Positions 11,061-21,971 of a DNA stretch of 64,000 bases are shown here, one piece after another. The position numbers were made by a program, and so were the translations under genes. Within the stretch, counting starts at the first letter, position 1. Every line of letters starts with the position of its first letter. Location: contig JAETXT010000006.1 in NCBI GenBank assembly GCA_019188255.1, forward strand, positions 682,001-746,000, read 5' to 3'. Below the pieces are notes generated by a model, which did not search any database, was not told the DNA's origin, and worked only from the letters and a program-made list of their open reading frames with translations. The DNA is from Verticillium longisporum (Eukaryota; Ascomycota; Sordariomycetes; Glomerellales; Plectosphaerellaceae).

Positions 11061-14000
11061 ACGCGAGTGGATGGACGGCTTTACTTCTCTCTTTCCCCCT
11101 CCCCCTTACCCCTTAAGCGTTATCAGAGCAGGTCCATCAAAGTCTGTTGGGGAGGGCTGTCCCCTTGTCGCGGAGGAACAACTAGCTGTGGATCTGAGGC
11201 GGTGTGGCACCTGTTTGCGACGCTGCTCCCGCATAACCTTGACTGGTACAAAGAAGACATGCCGAAGAAATGGACGCCTCACTGCGGGCACACAGCTGCA
11301 GCAGTGCTGACATTTCCAGGGGCACGCACTCACCCACACGCAACCGGGCTATAACACGTGCTGTGGATCGCAGGCTCTTGGCAAAAGACATATGGCGTCC
11401 CTGATTCTGCCTTAAGCTAGGTATGCTCACACTTTGAGCGGCTTCGAAGACTTCGGTAGGTCGCCAATCCTCTTCTTATCTTGTCGCGGGGAGGGTTTCA
11501 GTTGTGCTTCCCCCTTTCGGACGTGGGCAGTTGCCATGTGCTGTGTTCCTCTGTGGGAGATCTTCTCAGATATGCCGTTGTGAGCGTCCATGTGTAAGTA
11601 CATGTAGGCAGGTACAATACGTATGGCACCACTGCTGTATGTTCCTGAACATGCCGTGTGGAAAAGATGTTGGGCTCATCTTCTAGAAGCAACAAGCACG
11701 GGACGGCCCTTGTCTCGTCAGACACTCGAAACCAGCAGCCGAGCCGGCGAACCAGCTGTGCGTATCAACCACCCACCCAGTGTCGTCAGGCTTCGGCAAG
11801 CTGACAGGCGGCAGACAAGCGGCCGTTGGACTGAATCAGGATTGGCGAGCACCCATGCACTCGGCTCCCAGAACCAGATGACAAGCATCAGGTCTTTGCA
11901 TCTTCCTGCGTATCCTTTCTTCCGAAGCCCCCTCGCGGAGCACAGGTGTGAATCACGCTTATGCTCAACTCGTTGATCCCGGTCTTTGCAGTGTCCGACA
12001 TGCTGTCACAGAAACTTCGCGCGGTTTCAAGAGCGAGGGGCGCATCTATGAGCCGATTAGCAGTCCAGTGTGACCGTGGGCAGGGTGTCACAAACCAAGT
12101 CATCTGCTTGCTGGCCGCGCTCATGGTGTGGCCAGATCGCCTTTGCGCCCTGTAAGGCTGCCTCGATAACCCCGCTGCGTCGCTTTGCCACCGGACTCCC
12201 GGGGCACACTCTTTGGTGATCCGGCCGGCCAGCACTGGCTGCGCCAAGAGCGCATATGCGCTTTCACTCTTCGTGCCTGGGGTGTGTTGAATCGCGAAGC
12301 TTGGGGAGGGGGCGGAGGTTGGAGGTGCTAGGCTTGAAGCTGCCCGTACCGCAGGGTATCTCAAGCAAAGGTAGAGGATCGAGTCTTCCACGCGCACGTC
12401 AGACGCAGTTGCTGTAGGTACACTGCTTCTCGCGCCATCAAGGCAGATCTCGTTCAGCAACGACTTTTGCGCAGTACTCGAGTTGCTCGAGAGACGTGCC
12501 AAGATGTATCAGAACGTGGAACCTACTCGTCTGATACCTACGATATGTTGTGAAGAGACCCGTTTCGGATTGGCTTGATAGATGCAGATGGCGCGAAATC
12601 AAGTGCCGTGATGATGTCTTGTTCATCAAGACAACTGACTACCTGAGGTACCTTGCCTTACCTACCTTACCTAGGTACCTCATGCGACGGTACCGCCATC
12701 AATGGGCGACCTTCCACCCCCCCTCCCTCGCAGTTTTCAGTAAATGTACGCCATCGGTGTGAGAAAACAGCACACTGGGCGAAAGCCACCAGTGCACTGG
12801 CCAATGCTCACACCGGCTGCTTCCTCTTTTGCCAACACTTCTTCTTATACCATTACAAGAGACGTTGGCTGCAAGGCTGGTCTGTACATTCCTGGTGTCG
12901 GCAGGGATCCACTTGCCAATCTGAGCATAGGCAAATCAAATCTTCTTTGAAGCCTTGGTCAAGGGGCCCGCTTGTCACACCCGAAGTGCCTAGCCGAGGA
13001 ACAAAGGAACAAGGCGAGACACGTCACCCGTCTGATCTGCTGGGTTCGAGTGCGAAGTTGCTGCGGGTGTCCCCAAAAAGCCGTCTGCCTAAGGTACAGT
13101 CCGAAACATTCTCTTCCCTCGCAATCCCTGTTTCGCCGACGCATCTTGCTGCGGGGAGTATATGTCCTTGCGTTTGGCCTTACCTGACTCGACCCAATTT
13201 GCAGTGAATGCAGCGCCAAGAACAATGTAGAAAGGAAGATCGGTTCGAAAGGGATCGTCACTGCAACCGAAGCTCCCCTTGTCATGATTTAGCATGCCGT
13301 CTGTCTTTCTGTGTACCATTCGCAGCCAGTTTCACAGCCGAGAACCGTCCCGCCTTCGCACCTGAACAGGTACTGCATGGGCTCCTCGTCTTATGCTTCT
13401 GGCCCACGCCCAATCGTCGAAAGCTGCAGCAACAAGGCCCAGCACGCAGCCCAAGTGGAGAGGGATGACCCAGGCCTTCAGGCTGTCAGGCTGTCAGGCC
13501 CAAGTCGAGCGTTGGTGTGTCACAAGCATCTTCGTCATTACTGATATTTGGCCCTTTGTCGTGAGTGTAACTTGCAACCTCGATGGCGAGGAAGAGAGAT
13601 ATGATGATGATGCTGTCTCGAGGCTGTGAGCGTGTTTCCTGGCCTACCACAGCAACTCAGGAGGGATACGTTTGGGGAGGACATCCCAAACGCGGTTTCC
13701 AGAATTAGAATGACGAGCGCTTCGTTGATGAGTGACGTGGTGTAAAGGATTAGAATTGCTTCTTGACGTTGTTTGGTACTCTAACAATCTCTGCTACTCT
13801 GTACGAGAGCTAGACAGAACCCCTGTTCAGCGCCCCGAATATCAGTGTGAACATCACCAAGCCGGCCATTATCACGTTACGTTGGCAGCCCGTCATGCGA
13901 GCCATTATCTTTATGGTGTAAGAAGATGTGTTGGATACTTGTCACGTTACTGCAGCGCGGGTGAGCCAAGAGAGCTAAACATCTATGCTCGTGACAAAAA

Positions 14001-15041
14001 ATCCCGGAAGCTTCAAGTATATGCCCGCTGACATTGCTGATCGGTAGTATGCTTGGTATCTGCTTGCGGCAGGTGGACGCGTAGACGGCCTCCACACCTT
14101 GCACGTGCACGTGGTAGGCTCAGAGAAAACCAGCCGAATGAATTGGCGAGTCGAGTCTACCAGGCGTGCAATCGCATGGTTGTATCACAGATGGAGACGA
14201 CGGCGGTTCAACAGAAATTTCTGTCTGAAAGCATCTAGCCAGCGAATCCAGCAATGCACTGTACCATGTTCTTCGAGTATCTTCCCATCGACCGGTGCCT
14301 TGAGTTTGAGGCTCGCGTACTATCAAGGCTGAGGACGCAATGAAAAAGTCATAACAGTTGTGTAGGTAGCATAGAAACTTCCTGTTGAGGAGGACGTATC
14401 CTAAAAAGGAGGAATCTCATGAAACGTGTTGAATCTACCTTACTAGTCATGCAAACCGTACAATATATTCCCTATTCTAGTGTGAGCGCCCTACCAACAA
14501 AGTTTCCCAGCTAGTGCTTTAATCATGCAATTCGAATAGAACATTTCCTTTTTAGGAGGTTATAACGTCTACTCGATACTGGAAATAACGTTGAACCCCC
14601 GGATGAGCCTGACAATCTAGCGACTAATTATGAAAGTCGCCTCGCCTTATAGAAAATGATCCAGGTAGGTATATGGTATTTCCGAATTCAAATTCAGTGT
14701 GTGCTCGTTTTGCCAATCCTAGCGGGAACTTTGGGCTATCAAACTGGTGCCTACCGAGACACTGAGGTAGGTAGTTAGGTGGCCTTCTGATATGGTCTGT
14801 CGTCATACAAGCTACCGGGTGCGTAAATTCCGCCCCAAAAGCAGTTCTGAATACATCAAAAAGCGAAACAATGATTACCAGATAGAAATGTGGTAGTTTG
14901 GTAAGATTGAGTACACCATGGCTCAGAATGCAGTGTTTTCCATGTTGCCTGGAGTTCCAAAAAGCCGCGACCTGCATATCCTTCAAAATGCAACGAGATT
15001 TCCCATACATCGATCCCGTACACGTTCTTCATTTCGTCCCT
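11061..15041. other. Long intergenic region, no supported gene
   Basis: About 4 kb of balanced composition. Open stretches on both strands (the longest about 200 codons at 11888-12502 minus and 184 codons at 12653-13207 plus) have no domains, no plausible introns and unlikely residue composition. A TAGGTACC-like low-complexity block lies near 12645-12690. I saw no tRNA or rRNA gene. Confidence 0.5.
12645..12690. repeat. TACCT/AGGTA low-complexity block
   Basis: Repeats of the unit TACC(T) and its complement around a GGTACC palindrome. The same type of block occurs at 31600-31660. Such blocks are common in intergenic DNA of Sordariomycetes; no function is implied. Confidence 0.6.
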
Positions 15042-17760
15042 CTACTCCGGCGACGGGCAGTGATCATACAGCCCGTCAGCATTATTGCCCCACCACGTCG
15101 GGAACGGCACCGTCTTCCCACCCGCCCCAAACACGGCAAACGACAAGATGAACAGCACCGTTAGACTGGCGCCGTCGAAAGCGCCCGTCACGAGGTACGA
15201 GTAGTCCCTGAAGATGCGCGGGCGGTGGTTGCGGAGGTAGTACTGCACAAAGAGGCCGCTGAGGACCTGGCTCAGGAGCACGCACGTCTGCGACGCGTTG
15301 TAGGGGAGGTAGCCCGCGTACTGGATCAGCTGGGGCATGTTGAGGTCGTAGAGCGAGAAGCGCTTGATCTTGGGCACGAACTGGAAGGACGACCATCGTT
15401 AGCGAGCTGCGGCTGACACCAATCATGGGATGAGGGCAACACTTACGTGCGCGAAGATGCGATGCACGACGACGATGCCGGCGCCGACGAGGAGACCGAA
15501 GGGGATGGCCTCGTAGCGGGTTCCTGATTTGTAGAGGTACTTGGCCAGCGCCCACGACGTGGCGTTGGTGTTGTAGGACTGAATCGTCGCACCGCTCCAG
15601 GAGCTGTTGCCGTCGCTGTCGACGAGGAGCTCGCGGTTGCCGTTCACGATGGCTCTCATGACGGCGTAGTTGACGAAGCCGCCAAGGACCGTGCCGTAGA
15701 TCTGGGTGATGAACATGGCGCGGGGCGGGATTTTGACTATGTAAATGCTCAGACAAAGGATCTCTTATCGGATTGGACGGTCACAACTTACGGTACTCGC
15801 CCATCTTGAGGTCGTTGGACAGGTTGACAGTGTTGACGATGACGTTGTGAGACCAGGCGGCAAAGTACATGTTGCCAATAGGACGCTCGGGCAGCAGGAG
15901 ACCAGCAATCATCTTGGAGAGGTTGTTGGTGGCGATACCATTGCCGAATCGAGAGTACAGGATTGTGCTCTGCGCTGTTGTCAGTCATGGTTCCGACGGG
16001 GACGTGACATGGGAACTCACGAAAGGGGCAATCAGCATTCCGAGCAGGATGGAAACCACATAGCCCCAGCTCGGCAGGGTTATGTTCTCCTTGATCACAA
16101 CAACGAGGCCAAGGATGAAGCTGAGGACAAGCACGGAAATATACCACCAGTGAGGCACGTCCTTGTAGTGCTTGACCATGTGCTGGTGGTGAGGATCGTT
16201 GTACACGCCCTTCCTCGCGCTCTTGAAGGTGCGCACAATGTCTCCACCCCAGAAGACGACGCAGTGAGCGACCAAGGCACCGATCTGGAAACTGTTAGAC
16301 CCGGACCATCCACAACAAGGGTCTGAAGAGAATACGCACGGCAGCATTCGCCATGAACATGGCGTACGCAAAGGTTCCCGTGAGCATGGGCACGCCGTAC
16401 TGCGCAAAGGCCGCCTTGTCCAGCACGCCGCCGGCAAACACCCTGGCGGGGGGGGAAACGGGCCCCTCTTCTGCGCGGAGACGCGTCGACATGAACGGCT
16501 GCGACTTGGCGCTCCAGGTGTTGCTGTAGTAGATGGCCAGCATGACAATCATGCAAATCAGATACCCGATGCCGGAGTGAAGCTGGAGCGTAAGCGGGAG
16601 GGACGTATTCATCGAGGTGATCTGCCCATTACGTTAGCTGAAATGGCGGACCATGTTGGAAGGCTGGTGACATTACATATTGCCAGTCGAACGACAGAGT
16701 GAACATTCCCAGTCCCTCGTTGTTGATCGAGCCACCGAAAAGGTTCTTCAGCACGGCTGCCTTGGACCCCGTGGCGTTCATAGCCGCAAGGCAGGGCACC
16801 GAGACCGAGTTGAGCCAGGGGAAGATGTACGCGGGGAAGAACTCGTAAGCAGCCATACCGGCAAAGGCATACCAGAAGACCCTGAGGGGCTTGGAGCTCT
16901 TGACCTCCTGCCAGTGAAGACCCTGGAGGGTCTTGACGACGGGCAGCGTGCTCCAGTAGACGGCGTCGACGTGCCAGACGGTGATGGGGCGGAAGATGCC
17001 GCACAGTCCGTAGCCGAAGAGACCGATGGAGATGATGGAGAGCACAACGGTGACCATACTCAGGGGCAGGTCGTAGAAGAGGTCCTGGGCCGCGAAGACT
17101 TCGATACTGGCGCCGGCGTTGGATGAGGACGTCGCGGTGAGGGCCGCAATGGCATGCTCCTTGAGACTCCAGGGTCCGTAGTTGATCTGCGAGGCGAGCC
17201 AGATGTAGCGAGGTACCTCGCCCTGGCCGCCCCTGGCCCTCCAGCGAGCCTCGAGCTTGTCCCCGCGAGGCAGGAAGGTAGCCCAAGCGTTGCCGGCAAA
17301 GTATGCAATCAGGACAGTGAAAGTTCCGGATAGGGTGACGGATGTGGGTTTGAACTTCAAGAGAGGTTAGCGTCAACGTACCTCAAGACGTAGTGATGTG
17401 TGTGCAACGAACCATGTAGATCTGCTGCATCACAGCTTGGAAACCCGAGAGAAGCGTGGCCAAGAGCAAACTACGGAAGGTGATGACGGGGTCAAAGTCA
17501 TCTCTCAGGGGCAGCAGGTGGTGAGCGGCGTCAGCGCCAGTAATGATGATGACTTCTCCTTCGACGGCGCCCTTTTCAGGGGCATCAGTATCGTACGCCG
17601 GGGCCGAGGTGATCTCAAACTCGCTCTTCTCTCCAGGCTTGGGCACCGAGTCGTCATTCAAGGCAATCTTTTGCTCGTTGACAATGTCATCGTCGCCAGC
17701 CGAGAAGCGCGACACGTGCCTCTCGCTGGCGACGACATCTTGAGTAGGAGGAGACGCCAT
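15042..17760 (-). CDS. OPT-family oligopeptide transporter
   Basis: Seven exons (17760-17413, 17354-16677, 16621-16340, 16284-16021, 15969-15792, 15736-15447, 15380-15042) give 792 residues; all six introns are 51-66 bp with GT donors, AG acceptors and matching phases. The protein has a polar acidic N-terminus of about 90 residues and then some 14-16 membrane segments. Family marks of the oligopeptide transporter (OPT, ISP4-like) type include MGEYLKIPPRAMF, the glycine-rich GLFVQYYLRNHRPRIF region and the end TWWGNNADGLYDHCP. Members import small peptides, glutathione or metal chelates by proton symport at the plasma membrane; the substrate cannot be read from sequence. An upstream in-frame ATG exists at 17889, but 17760 has A at -3 and G at +4 and lies downstream of a TATA box, so I prefer it. 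The gene looks intact. Confidence 0.93.
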
Positions 17761-17866
17761 GCTGGCGTGACGTTCTGGCTGAGCTTTCCAAGGCGACGAT
17801 GGATCAAGTGCGGGCACAGATGCAGGAGGGTACCAGAGACAATTAAGGCCTCGCCGCAGGAAGCTT

Positions 17867-17874
17867 TCTTTATA
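17867..17874 (-). promoter_or_regulatory. TATA box of the OPT transporter
   Basis: The minus strand reads CTATAAAG about 108 nt before the chosen start at 17760. It lies inside the frame that would be translated from the alternative ATG at 17889, which argues for the downstream start. Confidence 0.45.
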
Positions 17875-17889
17875 GATCGGCGCGTCCAT

Positions 17890-19147
17890 CGCATCCGGCC
17901 CTGCGACTTCTCACATGGCACAAGATAGGCCATATCTGCGGTTCAAGGGTCCAAAGGGAACAACTCCACTCCATGATTGTGCCATCTGGGTTGCAGCTGA
18001 TACCATGCCTCCACCTTCATTATACGAGCACGAGTCGTGCGGCCTGATAACCTCAATTTGCCTCAACATGATTCGAGTTTCCAGAGGGGTTGGCTCGTGG
18101 CACGTTGAGCAAAGGCCGGCACCCCGCAGAACAAGGACTACCCAGTCCGTGCTCTACAGCACGGCTACCAACATGCCGGGTAGACAGCCCATTCATTTCT
18201 CGTCGTGCCCAGCTGGCCGTACCGCGTGGCGAGCTCCCTATCTGGGAAACCTTGACCGTCCTATTTGCGGCAGCCGCGATGCGACGCAGAGACCACCAAA
18301 CCCTCCGCGGGACAACGATGCCGAAGTAGTACTAGCTCGAGACGAACCCCCCCCCCCCACTAAGCATGAATCTAACGTTCTGACGTGGGGGAGCCCATGG
18401 GTTCCTGAACCTAGCAAGGGTCCGCGACGCCCGCCAAGACCGGGCGGCTAAAGCTAAGCTTTGCCAAGAACGGGAGGATTCTCCACATCAGCCCGTCACG
18501 TCAAGCCTCTTCTTTCGGTAGCACGGCACTGGATTACGCGGCCGTATCAGGCCAGGACGATGGCGCCATCGCGACGCCGCTGGCTTGCGCCGGCGCTTTC
18601 CATTTTCCAAAGCCAGCAGCTTCCAAGCCAGCGGCGTTTTCCAGAAACAAAGTTCCACGGCAGCATGGCGTCTTCTAGGGTGTCCCCCTTCATCCCCCGA
18701 TTACCGAGGTGGTGGGACACTGCACGGGCCCCAGAGCACGAGGCGTCATTGGGGATGGCGGGTGACCGAGGTCACGTCGTCTCCTTATCTCCAGAGTCGT
18801 TGTGTGCTAGGGATGGTTGATGGGACTGTGAGAGCGAAGGTGTGATGAGCGGTGCTGGTCCTTACTGGAATAGGAAGGTCAAGGGACGAGACGATTGTCT
18901 TCAGTGCCGGTTGCCGTGGGGAGGCAGGGTCTTCGCCAAATTCGGTTTGAGAATAAGAAGCACGCGAGACCTCGCCGACTTCATCCGTCGCATCGTGAAG
19001 CACGTCGCCCCCGTTTTCTTGCTTGCGTCTTCCGACTTTTCTTCACCTTTCTCATAGCGGCTTTCAGCGTCAAATTTCTCTTGATGAAAAAGTCTCCGCT
19101 TCGGCAAGAGGCTTGCCTTTTGGGAACATTGGATGGAGCGACTTGAG
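17890..19147. other. Intergenic region, no supported gene
   Basis: Overlapping open stretches on both strands lack domains and start context. A C-run of about 13 bases lies near 18347-18359. Nothing else is recognised. Confidence 0.5.
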
Positions 19148-19557
19148 TGCAGAATCAATTCCGTTGGCGAAAGAGGCATTGGTTAGACCTAGGGTATGAC
19201 TCTACAGCGACACAGTATTATGAAGCGTTACGTACTCGGAACAATAAAGACAAAGTAAGGCTTAGATTAATCGCCATCGTAAGAAAGAATGTGTCTGAAA
19301 GCACAGAATGTCCGTCCTTATATACCCGTCCGTCCTGTCCTTATTGTATTGGGGGTGAGCCCATGTTCAATGGCTGACTGTTAGCTCGGTAACCTTTTAG
19401 TGTGAGATCACGGTGTTGTTGGTGACTTGCTGGACTGTAAGCCAGTCACGGTTACGTACATGGTGAGTGATCTGTTTTACGGCCCACATACCTTTCCCTA
19501 CACCTGATTACGGAGTTCCTTCTCGTCAGATTAGGTCGGCGCAGTTGGGGCGTTACA
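19148..19557 (-). mobile_element. Solo LTR related to the 55-62 kb chromodomain element
   Basis: Read on the minus strand the 410-bp segment starts TGTAACGCC and ends TTCTGCA, the TG..CA ends of an LTR. About 150 bp from the motif CGGGTATATAAGGACGG onward align with the LTRs at 55296 and 61752, including ATTAATCTAAG and TTCTTTCTTA; the first half has diverged. Differences in the aligned part are largely those expected if the other copies suffered RIP (for instance CTGTG against CTATA). No internal region and no clear target duplication are visible. It is about 770 bp upstream of the histidinol-dehydrogenase-like gene. Confidence 0.65.
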
Positions 19558-20181
19558 AGGGGCTAGGGCGTCAATCTACGGATCTTATCTAAGTAGTACA
19601 GGTATCATGTGACAACCCCTCGCTATCCTCCAACATAATTCAGACTGTACCCATACTTCTCGCTTTCCAACAGTTTACTATAGCTGATTGGTTGACCCAA
19701 TTGGGACTGGCGTTCTTGTCGCTCTTGCTCGGGCTCGGCTCAGTCCTGCTCAGCTACACAGCCTGATCTGACGAATGAATCTCGATATATGCATATGCAT
19801 AAGTTCAAGGGTCGTTCTGGAATGGTGCGTGCACCGTTTGAGGTGGGCATCATTTGCAACGGCGCTGAAGTTGACGAGTGGCGTAATTCCTAAGCGAAGG
19901 CTCTGTCAGACACGATGGTTTGCAGAGGCCACATCAGTCAAAAGCCTATCTTGGTACAGACTACACATCGTACGGTGCGAAATGAAAGTACAAGCCATGT
20001 ACTCTTGAGTCAGCATGACGTCGGTGAAGACCCTTACTCTATATTCGCTGCGAACCTGTGACTAGCTCCTATACACTCTTCGCTGCGAAAGACCGTCAAC
20101 CCACAAATTCTCGGCGAGCATGTGGGCCCGAACTCTTGGCGAACTGCCCCTACACCCCTGCAAGTACTGGCAGACTCTCGA
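19558..20181. other. Intergenic region upstream of the HDH-like gene
   Basis: No gene is supported in this 0.6-kb stretch. It leads into a TATA box at 20182. Confidence 0.45.
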
Positions 20182-20188
20182 TATAAAA
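20182..20188 (+). promoter_or_regulatory. TATA box of the HDH-like gene
   Basis: TATAAAA lies 147 nt before the ATG at 20329. A perfect tandem duplication of a 17-bp unit (20234-20250 and 20251-20267) follows in the presumed leader. Confidence 0.5.
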
Positions 20189-20233
20189 CGGTGACGACGA
20201 AGTCGAACAGACGTTCAATTTCATCTGCTGCCC

Positions 20234-20267
20234 CAGATCATCGGGTTTTCCAGATCATCGGGTTTTC
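20234..20267 (+). repeat. 17-bp tandem duplication in the leader
   Basis: The unit CAGATCATCGGGTTTTC occurs twice head to tail without mismatch, suggesting a recent slippage or duplication in the 5' leader of the HDH-like gene. Confidence 0.8.
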
Positions 20268-20328
20268 CAGCATCTTTGAAACTCGCCCCAACACGTATCT
20301 TGTTAACAAGCCTTTATCATTCGTTACC

Positions 20329-21767
20329 ATGAATTCCCGGTTCCTCAAGTCCGCGCTGCTTTCCGCAAGGGTGGAATCCAACCAGAGGGTCACCGACGTC
20401 GTCCAAGCCGTCATACAAGACGTCAGAAAGAATGGCGACAAGGCAGTGAGGAGCTACTCGGAGAGATTTGAAAAATGGACTCCCCCTTCTTTCAAGCTCA
20501 CCGAGAGACAAATCCAGGACTGCATTGCCCAAGTGCCGGCGCAGACAGTCCAGGATATCAAGACCGCGCAGGAGAACGTGCGCAAGTTTGCACAGGCCCA
20601 GCGCGGCAGCATTCGCGACATCGAGGTCGAAATCCAACCTGATTTCATTCTTGGCCATAAGAGCAACCCCATCAACCGGGTCGGCGCGTAGGAGCATCAT
20701 CGACGCTTTCGAAGGCGGCCGCTGACTGATGCTGGACCAGATACATACCCGGAGGCCGTTACCCTCTACTTGCGTCGGCGCATATGACTATCACCACGGC
20801 CAAGGTCGCCGGTGTGCCGCAAGTGATCGCCTGCACACCTCCTCTTAACGGAAACTTGCCCAACGCCACCGTTGCAGCTGCGCACTTTGCCGGCGCCGAC
20901 GAGATCTTTATCCTAGGCGGGGCGCAAGCCATCGCTGCCATGGCCGTTGGGACCGAGACTATGAAGAAGGTCGACTTTATCGCGGGTCCAGGCAACGCCT
21001 TCGTAGCCGAGGCGAAGCGCCTTCTCTTTGGGGAGATCGGCATTGATCTATTCGCCGGTCCAACCGAAACCCTCATCATAGCCGATGAGTCCGCAGACCC
21101 TTCACCGCCGCGACAGATCTTTTATCCCAGGCCGAGCACGGTCCCGATTCTCCCGCCGTGCTCATCACCTGCTCTCAGTCCGTGGGCGAACAAACCATCC
21201 GACATGTCAATACGCTACTCAAAAGTCTGTCGACGGCCGAGCTGGCCTGAACCTCCTGGAGAGATTATGGCGAGGTGGTCCTTGTGGACAGCATGGACGA
21301 CGCATACAGGCTCGCGGACGAATACTCAAGCGAGCATGTTCAAATTCTAACCAAGACCCCCCCGCGAGGCGTTGGACAAGATGACAAACTACGGTGCCCT
21401 CTTCCTTGGCGAGAAGACGACCGTTTCCTTTGGGGACAAGGTGAGATGATCTTTGGGTTGCGAGACGCGTGAGTGGCGAACCCACATGCTAATGTTTCAA
21501 CGACAGTGCATCGGCACGAACCATGTACTGCCCACACGCAAGGCGGGCAACTATACTGGCGGTCTCTGGGTGGGAAAGTTCCTGAAGACGCAGACGTATC
21601 AGGAGATTCTCGATGAAAAGGCCAGCGGTGAGATGGGCAGGCTCTGTGCCAGATGCTCGCGCGCCGAGAACTTTGAGGGCCACGCTCGGTCCGGAGATCT
21701 GAGGGCGCATAAATACCTTGGGGACGACCACGATTGGGTGAAGGAGGCAAAAGGAGATAGCGTATAA
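20329..21767 (+). pseudogene. Histidinol-dehydrogenase-like (HisD/HpsN family), broken
   Basis: Exons 20329-20687, 20741-21440 and 21507-21767 (introns of 53 and 66 bp, both with GT, AG and good branch sites) would give about 439 residues, normal for monofunctional HisD-type enzymes. Family segments include [43 protein letters not shown] (metal-binding Q and H), [18 protein letters not shown] and EGHARSGD. Known relatives oxidise L-histidinol to histidine; close relatives (HpsN) oxidise sulfopropanediol, so a catabolic role is as likely as histidine synthesis, which in fungi usually relies on the trifunctional His4 protein. The frame is broken three times: one base missing near 21101 (CCTTC), an in-frame TGA at 21248-21250 where CGA would fit, and one extra base in a C7 run (21357-21363). 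The indels could be sequencing errors, but the stop is a substitution. Confidence 0.85.
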
Positions 21768-21971
21768 ATGAGCCGGCCGTAGTTGGTTTCTTCGAAACCG
21801 TTACGAGGAAAGATTCTTTGGGAGTTGACCAAAAAAAGATTTGACAGCACCACCGGGAATCGTGCTGTTGCAGGCAAAGGTGTCGGTCATGGCTTTTGAA
21901 AACCATTGGTGATGCGTGTTAGATGCGACGGCTGTGCCGCATCAGGACGACATCTATCCCTGCCTACTTCG

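Noticed and set aside
11888..12502. A 204-codon minus-strand frame
   Set aside because: No recognisable domain, no promoter or intron signals; composition looks random.
12653..13207. A 184-codon plus-strand frame
   Set aside because: Begins in a low-complexity TACCT block and resembles no protein.
17915..18451. A 178-codon plus-strand frame next to the OPT promoter
   Set aside because: Low-complexity, passes through a poly-C run, no domain.
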